Source of the DNA: Mycobacterium paraense | GTDB taxonomy: Bacteria; Actinomycetota; Actinomycetes; Mycobacteriales; Mycobacteriaceae | NCBI RefSeq assembly: GCF_002101815.1 | Contig: NZ_LQPM01000051.1 | Coordinates: 62,001 to 126,000 of the forward strand | Reading direction: 5' to 3' | Length of the DNA stretch: 64,000 bases | Shown: piece by piece, positions 16,797 through 25,815 of the stretch | How positions within the stretch are numbered: position 1 is the stretch's first letter | Layout of the letters: each line of letters starts with the position of its first letter | Program-made: the position numbers and the translations under genes | The notes under the pieces: model-generated | The model's input: only the letters and a program-made list of their open reading frames with translations | What the model was told of the DNA's origin: nothing | Database searches by the model: none

Positions 16797-18436
16797 CCTC
16801 CAGCCCCGACAAGCCCGCCCGACCCGCCGCGCCCAGCGCGGTGCTCGACTCCGCGCACCTCGGTGATATCGAGGGCGCGTTCGGGCGCATCAAGCTCAGC
16901 GAGGCGGACCACCCGCGGACCTGGAAGACGCGGCTGCTGACGCTGCTGGCGATCGTCGGCCCCGGCATCATCGTGATGGTCGGCGACAACGACGCCGGCG
17001 GGATCGCCACCTACGCCCAGGCCGGCCAGAACTACGGCTACTCGCTGCTGTGGGTGCTGCTGTTGCTGATTCCCGTGCTCATCGTCAACCAGGAAATGGT
17101 GGTCCGCCTCGGCGCCGTCACCGGCGTCGGGCACGCCCGGCTGATCAACGAACGCTTCGGCCGCGGCTGGGGCTGGTTTTCGGTCGGTGACCTGTTCCTG
17201 CTCAACTTCTTGACGATCGTCACCGAGTTCATCGGCATCAGCCTGGCGGCCGACTACATCGGCATCTCCAAATACGTCGTGGTGCCGATCGCGGCGGTCG
17301 CGCTGGTCGCGATCATGGCAAGCGGCAGCTTCCGGCGCTGGGAGCGGGCCATGTTCGTCTTCATCGCCGTCACCCTGCTGCAGATCCCGATGCTGCTGAT
17401 GTCGCATCCGCAGTGGGCTCATGCGATGAAATCGTTTGTGGTGCCCAGCATCTCGGGGGGCGTGAGCTCGGATGCGGTGCTGCTGATCATCGCCATCGTC
17501 GGCACCACCGTCGCCCCCTGGCAGCTGTTTTTTCAGCAGTCCAACGTCGTCGACAAACGCATCACCCCACGGTTCATGGCCTACGAGCGCGCCGACACCG
17601 TCATCGGGGCCTTCGTGGTCATCATCGGCGCGGCGGCGCTGGTGATCACCGGCGAGTGGGCGGGGCGCTCCACCGGCACGGTCGGCGGCTTCACCGACGC
17701 CGGCGCCGTCGCACACCTGCTCGGCCAGCACAGCAACGTGCTCGGCTCGATCTTCGCCATCGTGCTTATGGACGCCTCGATCATCGGCGCGGCCGCGGTG
17801 ACGCTGGCCACCAGCTACGCCTTCGGCGACGTGTTCGGCCTCAAGCACTCGCTGCACCGCGGTTTCGCCGACGCGAAGCAGTTCTACCTGTCCTACACCG
17901 CGATGGTGGTGCTGGCCGCGGTCATCGTGCTGATCCCCGGCGCGCCCCTCGGGTTGATCACCACCGCCGTGCAGGCCCTCGCCGGCCTGCTGCTGCCCAG
18001 CGCCAGCGTGTTCCTGCTGCTGTTGTGCAACGATCGCGAAGTGTTGGGACCCTGGGTCAATCGGCGCTGGCTCAACTGGGTCGCGGGGCTGATCGTCGGC
18101 ACCCTGCTGCTGCTGTCGGGGATCCTGATGGCCACCACGTTGTTTCCGCACATCGACGTCGTCGCCGTCGCCGGCTACCTGACACTGGCGCTGATCGCGC
18201 TTGCGGCGGCCGCGGTGCCGGCGCTGCGCTGGATGGGCCGCCGCCAGCCCGCACGGCCGGCCGTGGCGCCGCCGGCGCGACCCGTCGACCGCGACAGCTG
18301 GCGGATGCCGCCGCTGACGCTGCTGGAGCCGGTCACCTGGTCCCCCGGCACCCGGCTCGGCATGATCGCCCTGCGCAGCTACCTCGTCGTCGGCGCGCTG
18401 CTGTTGGTGGTCAAAGCCGTCCAGCTCGGCCGCTAG
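16793..18436 (+). CDS. Nramp-related divalent-metal transporter, probably the Mg-transporting (NRMT) type
   Basis: A 547-residue protein with about 11 transmembrane helices and the Nramp fold (VGPGIIVMVGDNDAGG in helix 1, TTVAPWQLFFQQ in helix 6). Classical Mn/Fe Nramps have DPGN in helix 1 and MPH in helix 6. Here the aligned residues are Asp67-Ala-Gly-Gly70 and Ala241-Pro-Trp. Loss of the metal-binding Asn and Met is what distinguishes Nramp-related Mg transporters. The GTG start overlaps the stop of the MgtE-N/CBS gene, implying a coupled pair. The N-terminal 40 residues are polar and probably cytoplasmic. A Mn role cannot be excluded without experiment. Confidence 0.85.
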   Translation: MTSSPDKPARPAAPSAVLDSAHLGDIEGAFGRIKLSEADHPRTWKTRLLTLLAIVGPGIIVMVGDNDAGGIATYAQAGQNYGYSLLWVLLLLIPVLIVNQEMVVRLGAVTGVGHARLINERFGRGWGWFSVGDLFLLNFLTIVTEFIGISLAADYIGISKYVVVPIAAVALVAIMASGSFRRWERAMFVFIAVTLLQIPMLLMSHPQWAHAMKSFVVPSISGGVSSDAVLLIIAIVGTTVAPWQLFFQQSNVVDKRITPRFMAYERADTVIGAFVVIIGAAALVITGEWAGRSTGTVGGFTDAGAVAHLLGQHSNVLGSIFAIVLMDASIIGAAAVTLATSYAFGDVFGLKHSLHRGFADAKQFYLSYTAMVVLAAVIVLIPGAPLGLITTAVQALAGLLLPSASVFLLLLCNDREVLGPWVNRRWLNWVAGLIVGTLLLLSGILMATTLFPHIDVVAVAGYLTLALIALAAAAVPALRWMGRRQPARPAVAPPARPVDRDSWRMPPLTLLEPVTWSPGTRLGMIALRSYLVVGALLLVVKAVQLGR

Positions 18437-18473
18437 CTCGTTTTCGACGGGCTGTGGGTGACTTCCCCGCTCA

Positions 18474-18875
18474 CTATGGGTGGTCGGCTTTGAAGAACAT
18501 CTCGAACTGAATCCCGTCGGGATCCTTGAATGTCAGGACCGCGCCATAGTCACGCTCCGCGATGGGCGAGTGCTTCACCCCGAGCCGCTCGAACCGTTCC
18601 AGCCATTCATCGAGGCCGGCCCTGTCATCGACCTTGAATCCCATGTGATCGAACCCCGTCCGCAGGGGATCGAATGCCTCGCCCTGGTTCCCGTCATGCT
18701 GCTGGAACTCGATGATGGTGCGGGACTGGGGATGCATGAGCAAAATGCCCCGCCACCCCTCACCGGCGGCCCGGTCGATTTCGGTGAGTTCGAGCAGCTC
18801 GGCCCACCATTGCGCGCTCGCCTCGGCATCGCGAACGGAAAACGAGATGTGTGACACCCTGCTGAAAGTGGGCAT
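18474..18875 (-). CDS. VOC-fold (glyoxalase family) protein
   Basis: A 133-residue two-module VOC protein beginning MPTFSRVSHISFSVRDAEASAQWWAEL. It has the metal-site-type H-x-S-F start, HMGFKVDD in the second module and LTFKDPDGIQFEMFF at the end. Such proteins include glyoxalases, dioxygenases and drug-binding proteins; the substrate here is unknown. ATG at 18875 is supported by gggagga ending 7 nt upstream; the frame is open further 5' without a better start. It lies 50 nt downstream of the nitronate monooxygenase gene and is probably in its transcript. Confidence 0.82.
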   Translation of the reverse strand: MPTFSRVSHISFSVRDAEASAQWWAELLELTEIDRAAGEGWRGILLMHPQSRTIIEFQQHDGNQGEAFDPLRTGFDHMGFKVDDRAGLDEWLERFERLGVKHSPIAERDYGAVLTFKDPDGIQFEMFFKADHP

Positions 18876-18925
18876 AGAAAGTCCTCCCAGTCGCTTCGTC
18901 CGCGCATACCCGCAGCCTCGGTCGA

Positions 18926-20002
18926 TCATCCGCCCTTGGCGGCTTGCCGGCTCTTCCAACGCATTTCCGAAGTCAGGCAGTCAGTTCGCTCGGCGGCGAG
19001 TATTTCGTAGGCCTGGGTCATCATCCGCTCAATGATCTGTGCGGCCGGTGCCGTGCCTCGCACCGCGCCCACCCCATCGCCCGCCGGGTAGACCATCGAC
19101 TCCCAATCACCGCTCGTTTGCCGTGTGGGCGGCAACGCCGACCTGACGGGAATCTCGTACGGAGCATTCGCCGAGTGCGGAAACAAACGGGTGCGGCCGA
19201 TTCGGTCGCGGTTGTGCGGATCATCGGCTTCGGGATCGGCCGCGGCCCTGCGCACTTCCGCGGTGGCGAGAAGCCGATAGGGCTGGTCTGGCCACTCGGG
19301 CCCGAAGGCGTTGGTACGCAACGTCTCACCGGTCGACTCGACAACGCGACGCTTGTACTCGGGGTGAGCGTTGGCCTCGTCGGCGACGACCAGGGCGGTG
19401 CCGACCCACACGCCATCCGCGCCGATTCGCAAGGCGGCGGCCGCGGCGTTCCCGTCGGATATGCCGCCTGCGCCGAGTACCAGCATTTCAGGCCAGTCGT
19501 GACGGATCCTCTGCAGCAGTGCGTGTAACGGAGCGCGACCGCGAGCATGACCGCCCGCCTCGCTGCCCTGGGCGACGATCCCGTCGACGCCGAGGTCTAC
19601 TGCGGCAGAAGCGATCTCGGATGACGAGACCTGCATCCACACGGGTGTGCCCGCGGCACGGAGCGTCCGCACCCACTCGGCCCGCGGTGGGTCATGATGG
19701 AATACGACCAGCGGTACGGCCAGTTGCACGCATGCGTCAATGTGCCCGTCCGTGGTTGCTGGCCCGAATCCGGTATCCGCGCAGATGAGATCCACTCCGA
19801 ACAGCCCAGAAGTCAAGGCGCGCAACCGTTCAACCATTACGGGCAAGCTAGCCGCGGGATCGGGGGATGCGCCCAACACACCGAGTCCACCGGCGTTGGT
19901 GACCGCGGCGGCGAGCTGCTCGTGCGCGATGAAGCCCATCCCCGCTCCGACGAACGGATGGCGCAGACCGAATTCGCGGGTCAAACGGGTGTCAAGCGGC
20001 AC
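18926..20002 (-). CDS. Nitronate monooxygenase (2-nitropropane dioxygenase family)
   Basis: A 358-residue FMN-dependent TIM-barrel protein. Signature pieces are HPFVGAGMGFIAHEQLAAAVTNAGGLGVLG at the N-terminus, VAQGSEAGGHARGR (catalytic/FMN-phosphate loop) and VLGAGGISDGNAAAAALRIGADGVWVGTA. Family members oxidise alkyl nitronates such as propionate 3-nitronate; some act as enoyl reductases. The start is GTG, with tgaggag ending 6 nt before it. On the minus strand, TTGACA (20069-20064) and TATAGT (20047-20042) with a 16-nt spacer form a good promoter. It overlaps operator-like palindromes shared with the divergent PadR gene. Confidence 0.87.
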   Translation of the reverse strand: MPLDTRLTREFGLRHPFVGAGMGFIAHEQLAAAVTNAGGLGVLGASPDPAASLPVMVERLRALTSGLFGVDLICADTGFGPATTDGHIDACVQLAVPLVVFHHDPPRAEWVRTLRAAGTPVWMQVSSSEIASAAVDLGVDGIVAQGSEAGGHARGRAPLHALLQRIRHDWPEMLVLGAGGISDGNAAAAALRIGADGVWVGTALVVADEANAHPEYKRRVVESTGETLRTNAFGPEWPDQPYRLLATAEVRRAAADPEADDPHNRDRIGRTRLFPHSANAPYEIPVRSALPPTRQTSGDWESMVYPAGDGVGAVRGTAPAAQIIERMMTQAYEILAAERTDCLTSEMRWKSRQAAKGG

Positions 20003-20019
20003 GGGGTTCTCCTCAGAAA

Positions 20020-20062
20020 TACTCCGATTCGGAGTACTTTCACTATAATCCAGTTCGGAGTA
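20020..20062. promoter_or_regulatory. PadR-type operator region with overlapping divergent promoters
   Basis: Site 1 is the perfect inverted repeat TACTCCGA-T-TCGGAGTA (20020-20036). Site 2 (20046-20062) keeps the right arm TCGGAGTA exactly and has a degenerate left arm (5 of 8 matches). The plus-strand -10 TATAAT (20044-20049) for the PadR gene and the minus-strand -10 TATAGT (20047-20042) both fall between or within these sites. A bound regulator would therefore block both promoters. PadR proteins typically repress themselves and a divergent gene. Confidence 0.75.
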
Positions 20063-20072
20063 TTGTCAACTC

Positions 20073-20702
20073 GTGTCCCGCAAGCAGTTGAGCCCGACAT
20101 CCTTTGCAATACTTGGGCTGCTCTCGATCCGACCGTTCACTACCTACGAGCTCGCTCAGCAGATGGACCGCACGCTGAGCTGGTTCTGGCCGCGTGCCGC
20201 CAGCATGATCTATGAAGAGCCCAAGAAGCTGGTGGGCGCCGGCCTGGCTACCTCGCACACCACATTCACCGGCAAACGGCGTAGCACGGTATACGAAATC
20301 ACCGGCGCCGGCCGCGCTGCTCTGCGGGACTGGCTGGACGCGCCCGCCACCGGGATGCGCATGGAGTTCGAAGCGATGCTTAAGGTGGCGTTCGCCGATG
20401 CCGGGGATACGACGCAGCTGCGTTCTGCGGTGCAGGAAATCCGGGCTGACGCGGAGACCAAGCTCGCTGAAATCATGGAGAGGTCAAGCCAATACGCGAC
20501 GACGGGCGGACCATTCCCGGACCGCCTCCCGGTCATCGCCATCACCACCAAGCTGCTGATCGGCCAACACGAGTCCGTCGTGCGGTGGGCCAAATGGGCC
20601 GAGGACGCTATCGATGAATGGACCGGTGTCACACCGGCAACCGGTGCCACGGTGCCGCCCGACTCTTTTACCGCCGGGTGGCGGTCGCAGAACGCGAAGT
20701 AG
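20073..20702 (+). CDS. PadR-family transcriptional regulator
   Basis: A 209-residue protein with an N-terminal winged helix (LSPTSFAILGLLSIRPFTTYELAQQM ... RSTVYEITGAGRAALRDWL). A C-terminal helical dimerisation region follows (about 95-190), as in the VirR-like PadR subfamily. Ligand unknown; PadR proteins often sense phenolics or other toxic small molecules. It starts with GTG and no evident ribosome-binding site, about 16 nt after the predicted transcript start. It is divergent from the nitronate monooxygenase gene and probably represses it. Confidence 0.87.
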   Translation: MSRKQLSPTSFAILGLLSIRPFTTYELAQQMDRTLSWFWPRAASMIYEEPKKLVGAGLATSHTTFTGKRRSTVYEITGAGRAALRDWLDAPATGMRMEFEAMLKVAFADAGDTTQLRSAVQEIRADAETKLAEIMERSSQYATTGGPFPDRLPVIAITTKLLIGQHESVVRWAKWAEDAIDEWTGVTPATGATVPPDSFTAGWRSQNAK

Positions 20703-20709
20703 GGCGGCC

Positions 20710-22011
20710 CTATTGGGGCAGCGCGTCCCCCTTGGTTTCGGGCGCGAACGGGATGATGAAGAGACCGACGACGAAGGCGACCGCCGTCAGCGCGACGGGC
20801 AATCCCAGGGTGTGCGTGTGCAGGACGGCCGCGCCAAGCAGGAAGTTCACCCCGGCGCCGACGAAGCGGCCGAACGACGTGCAGAACGCAAACGCCGTCG
20901 CGCGCACGCGCGTCTCGAACTGCTCGGGCAACCAGAGGCTGAAGATGGCGAAGTTGCCGCCGAAGAACCCGAGCACGAACAACCAGGCGATGAACGGCGC
21001 GAGCCCGTTGGGCAGATAGAACGCCCAACCGAAGCTGCCGGCGATCGAAACCGCCATTCCCGCAAAGTAAATCGCGAGCGTCTTCCTGCGCCCGATGCGC
21101 TCCGACAGCACCGGCACGATCAGGCAGCCCAGGATGGTGCCGATGGACAACAGGCCCGTGGCCCACGATGCCGTTCTGGTGGCGCCGCCCTTGTCGAAGC
21201 CGGCGTGCTGGGCCAGTCGGATCACGGCCGTCGGTTCGTAGACCGCGCCGGCCCACAGGCCGACGATGGCGATCGTCAGCAGCGCGCACGCCACCCAGGT
21301 GCGCCGCCGGTAGCGGGGGCCGAGAATCTCGCGCAACGGCTTCACCCGCGCCGCGGGATCGGCCTCGAGCTTCTCCCACTTCTCGGTTTCCTTCACGCGG
21401 GTGAGGATCAGGATCGCGACGACGACGGGCACCGCGCCCGTCAGAAACATTGCGCGCCAACCGAAATGCACACCGATCGTGTAGTTCAGGGCCGCCGCCA
21501 GGAAGAAGCCGGCGTAGTAGCCGGTCTGCAGGTAGCCCGCCCCCATCTTGCGCCGGTCCTCGGGCCACGCCTCGGCCACATAGGTTCCCGCGAGCGCCCA
21601 CTCGCCGCCGATACCGACGCCCGCGATGAAGCGGAAGGTCGCGAGCTCCCACACGTTGTGCGCCAGGGCCGAAAGGCCGGTGAAGATCGCGAACGTGAAG
21701 ATGGTCGCGGCCAGGACCTTGGTCCGCCCGAAGCGGTCGGCGATCGGGCCCCAGATGAACGACAGGCCCCAGCCCACCAGGAACAGCGCGAACAGGATCG
21801 ACCCCGCGAGGCCGACATTCGTCGACGTCGCGGCAAAACCCGAACGCGGCAGCAACTCGGTCAGCGCGGGTGTGAGCACCAGCGCGTAGATGAACGAGTC
21901 CATGCCGTCGAGCGTCCAGCCCGTCCACGCGCCCCAGAATCCGGCGATCTGCGAACGGTTGAGCGGGGTGCGGCGCCGAGTCAGACCGGCCCGTTCCGTC
22001 GTAGAAGTCAC
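20710..22011 (-). CDS. MFS transporter, metabolite:H+ symporter-like
   Basis: A 433-residue, 12-helix major facilitator. The GPIADRFGRTKVL loop after helix 2, the RFIAGVGIGGEWALAGTYVAEAWPEDRR segment of helices 4-5 and SERIGRRKTL in the second half are typical of the sugar/aromatic-acid symporter group. Acidic FxxDGMDSFIY in helix 1 (GWTLDGMDSF) is the usual proton-coupling pattern of aromatic-acid/H+ symporters. It starts with GTG after ggaggcg. It is divergent from a GntR regulator (77 nt apart), which probably controls it in response to the substrate. It is convergent with PadR, only 7 nt apart. Confidence 0.85.
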   Translation of the reverse strand: MTSTTERAGLTRRRTPLNRSQIAGFWGAWTGWTLDGMDSFIYALVLTPALTELLPRSGFAATSTNVGLAGSILFALFLVGWGLSFIWGPIADRFGRTKVLAATIFTFAIFTGLSALAHNVWELATFRFIAGVGIGGEWALAGTYVAEAWPEDRRKMGAGYLQTGYYAGFFLAAALNYTIGVHFGWRAMFLTGAVPVVVAILILTRVKETEKWEKLEADPAARVKPLREILGPRYRRRTWVACALLTIAIVGLWAGAVYEPTAVIRLAQHAGFDKGGATRTASWATGLLSIGTILGCLIVPVLSERIGRRKTLAIYFAGMAVSIAGSFGWAFYLPNGLAPFIAWLFVLGFFGGNFAIFSLWLPEQFETRVRATAFAFCTSFGRFVGAGVNFLLGAAVLHTHTLGLPVALTAVAFVVGLFIIPFAPETKGDALPQ

Positions 22012-22064
22012 CTGGCGCCTCCGTTGCCACGGTTGAACGGCCGCTGCGATTCACGCCGGGCGTG

Positions 22065-22091
22065 CATCACATTGTATATAATATAGTGATG
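22065..22091. promoter_or_regulatory. Operator/promoter region between the MFS and GntR genes
   Basis: CATCAC (22065-22070) and GTGATG (22086-22091) are perfect inverted repeats. They flank an AT-rich core that contains the smaller palindrome TATATAATATA (22075-22085). The right arm includes the probable ATG of the GntR gene. This AT island in GC-rich DNA also offers -10-like hexamers on both strands. It fits a GntR/FCD regulator site controlling itself and the divergent transporter. Confidence 0.6.
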
Positions 22092-22808
22092 AGCGTAACA
22101 GGCCAGTCCTCGCCGGACAACGCGTTGGGCGCGCTGCCCGCGGCATTATCGATTGCCGAACGGGGCAGCACGTCGCGGCTGATCGCCAACGCGCTGCGTG
22201 CCGCGATCGTCGACGGCACCCTCGCCCCCGGCGCGCCGCTCCGCCAGGACGCCATCGCGCGGCACTTCTCGGTCAGCGCGATCCCGGTTCGCGAGGCCCT
22301 GCGCCAACTCGAAAGCGAGGGCTGGGCCAGGGTCGAGATGAACAAGGGCGCCACGGTCGCACCGCTTTCGGCCGACGAGGCGCGCGAAGTCTATGAGATC
22401 CGGGCAGCGCTGGAAAGTCTTGCCATCGGGTTGGCGATACCGGCCCACACGGCGGAATCGCTGCGGCACGCCGAGGCGCTCTGCACGGCGGCGTCGGCCG
22501 AAACGGAGCCGTCACTGTACGTGGTGCGCAACGAGGCCTTCCATATGAGCCTTTACGAGCCCGCCGGACGCCCGCAGCTCTTCGCGATGATCGCGATGCT
22601 GCACGAGCGCGGCGAACGCTACCTGCGGCTCAAGTTCGGCCTGCCGTCCTACAAGGGACAGTCCGACCTCGAACATGCGGCGCTGCTGAGCGCGGTGCGC
22701 CGACGCGACGTTGCCCGGGCGCAGTCGCTGGTCAGCAAGCACCTACTCGATACCGGAGAATTGATTTATCGCGTCCTTTCCGAGGATGCGAATGTTCATG
22801 TGCCATAA
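22089..22808 (+). CDS. GntR-family transcriptional regulator (FCD subfamily)
   Basis: A protein of about 239 residues. An N-terminal winged helix (about 25-90: SRLIANALRAAIVDGTLAPGAPLRQDAIARHFSVSAIPVREALRQLESEGWARV) precedes a helical FCD ligand-binding domain (about 95-225, with EIRAALESLA and HAALLSAVRRRD). FCD regulators usually bind organic acids via a metal. The ATG at 22089 lies within the palindromic region; the frame is open to 22062, giving nine more residues as an alternative. The divergent MFS gene is the likely target. Confidence 0.87.
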   Translation: MSVTGQSSPDNALGALPAALSIAERGSTSRLIANALRAAIVDGTLAPGAPLRQDAIARHFSVSAIPVREALRQLESEGWARVEMNKGATVAPLSADEAREVYEIRAALESLAIGLAIPAHTAESLRHAEALCTAASAETEPSLYVVRNEAFHMSLYEPAGRPQLFAMIAMLHERGERYLRLKFGLPSYKGQSDLEHAALLSAVRRRDVARAQSLVSKHLLDTGELIYRVLSEDANVHVP

Positions 22809-22828
22809 GGCATTTGCGCGCCACTCGC

Positions 22829-23059
22829 CTAACGCCGATTTCGCGGCCGGACCACCGTTGGGCGGCGGCTACCGACGGCGGTGAACCCTTCGGTGTCGTC
22901 GAAGAACGCCCACTGGCCGTCGTCGTCGACCTCCATCCGCCAGCCCAGCTCGGAACTGCCGATGGCGCCGGTGAACCACGCGTGAGCGTCCTCCGCGCGG
23001 TCAAAGCTCTTTGTCGCCACGACCTCGCCGTGTGGATCGACAATTCGAAACGTGGCCAT
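22829..23059 (-). CDS. Small hypothetical protein, 76 aa
   Basis: A compact protein beginning MATFRIVDPHGEVVATKSFDRAEDAHAWF, with alternating beta-strand-like segments (GWRMEVDDDGQWAFFDDTEGF) and a basic tail. No family is recognised with confidence. A cytosolic fold of about 60 residues is likely. It lies between convergent gntR and, further down, the start-distal end of htpG's upstream neighbour. It is transcribed in the same direction as htpG, after htpG (87 nt), so it may be read through from it. Confidence 0.6.
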   Translation of the reverse strand: MATFRIVDPHGEVVATKSFDRAEDAHAWFTGAIGSSELGWRMEVDDDGQWAFFDDTEGFTAVGSRRPTVVRPRNRR

Positions 23060-23146
23060 GGAACGTGATTATCCCTCGTACCGCGTTTTCAATCACGTGT
23101 GTGTTTGCTGTGACCATTGTGAACGCTTCGTTACTGGGGCGGCAGC

Positions 23147-25078
<1,932 letters not shown>

Positions 25079-25168
25079 GACATTCCCTACATTCCCGTCC
25101 TGGATGACGTTTCAAATTTACCGAGATGCGCATGGTCCACGCGCAGGGGCTGGCCCTACCCTGAACCC

Positions 25169-25801
25169 ATGACCGTTGCTCAACGCGAACGAGCCGCCCT
25201 CGTGGATACCATGCGCGCCGTCGGGCCGGACGCCCCCACGCTGTGCGAAGGCTGGACGACCCGAGACCTCGCGGCGCATCTGGTGATTCGGGAGTACCGC
25301 CCCGACGCCGCGCCGGGCATCATGATCCCGTTCTTCGCCTCCCATACCGCCAAGGTGCAGGACGAGGTGGCCGGCAAGAACGATTGGGACGAGCTGCTGA
25401 GCAAGGTCGCGTCCGGTCCGCCCGTCTACTCACCGTTCAAGCTGCTCGACCCGGTGGCCAACGTCGCCGAGATGTTCATCCACCACGAGGACGTGCGCCG
25501 GGCGCAGCCGGACTGGGAGCCGCGGGTGCTCGAACAGGGGCTGTGCCGGTCGCTGCGCCGCACGCTGTCGATGATGGCCCGGCTGACGCTGGCGAAGGTC
25601 CCCGGGCGGGTGGCCCTGCGCATCCCGGAGGGCAAGACGGTGCTGACCGCCGGCTCCGGCAAGTTCCATGGCACGACCGTGGTCGTCACCGGCGCCCCCG
25701 AGGAGCTGCTGCTGTTCGCCGTCGGACGGCAGGCGCGGGTCGAGTTCGACGGCGATGCGGAAGCGGTGCAGGCGGTCCGCGACGCGCCGAAGGGGTTGTA
25801 G
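25169..25801 (+). CDS. TIGR03085-family protein (mycothiol-dependent isomerase/DinB-like fold)
   Basis: A 210-residue protein of the actinobacterial TIGR03085 group, related to the metal-binding DinB/maleylpyruvate isomerase N-terminal fold. The N-terminus ERAALVDTMRAVGPDAPTLCEGWTTRDLAAHLVIRE is characteristic, and AEMFIHHEDVRRAQP carries the His pair. In this fold three His usually bind a divalent metal (here likely from AAHL and FIHHEDV), and mycothiol is a possible cosubstrate. Reaction unknown. The ATG at 25169 follows a 90-nt gap from the divergent htpG start; the frame is open upstream through htpG but without support. Confidence 0.8.
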   Translation: MTVAQRERAALVDTMRAVGPDAPTLCEGWTTRDLAAHLVIREYRPDAAPGIMIPFFASHTAKVQDEVAGKNDWDELLSKVASGPPVYSPFKLLDPVANVAEMFIHHEDVRRAQPDWEPRVLEQGLCRSLRRTLSMMARLTLAKVPGRVALRIPEGKTVLTAGSGKFHGTTVVVTGAPEELLLFAVGRQARVEFDGDAEAVQAVRDAPKGL

Positions 25802-25815
25802 GCGGCCTCGCGCGG

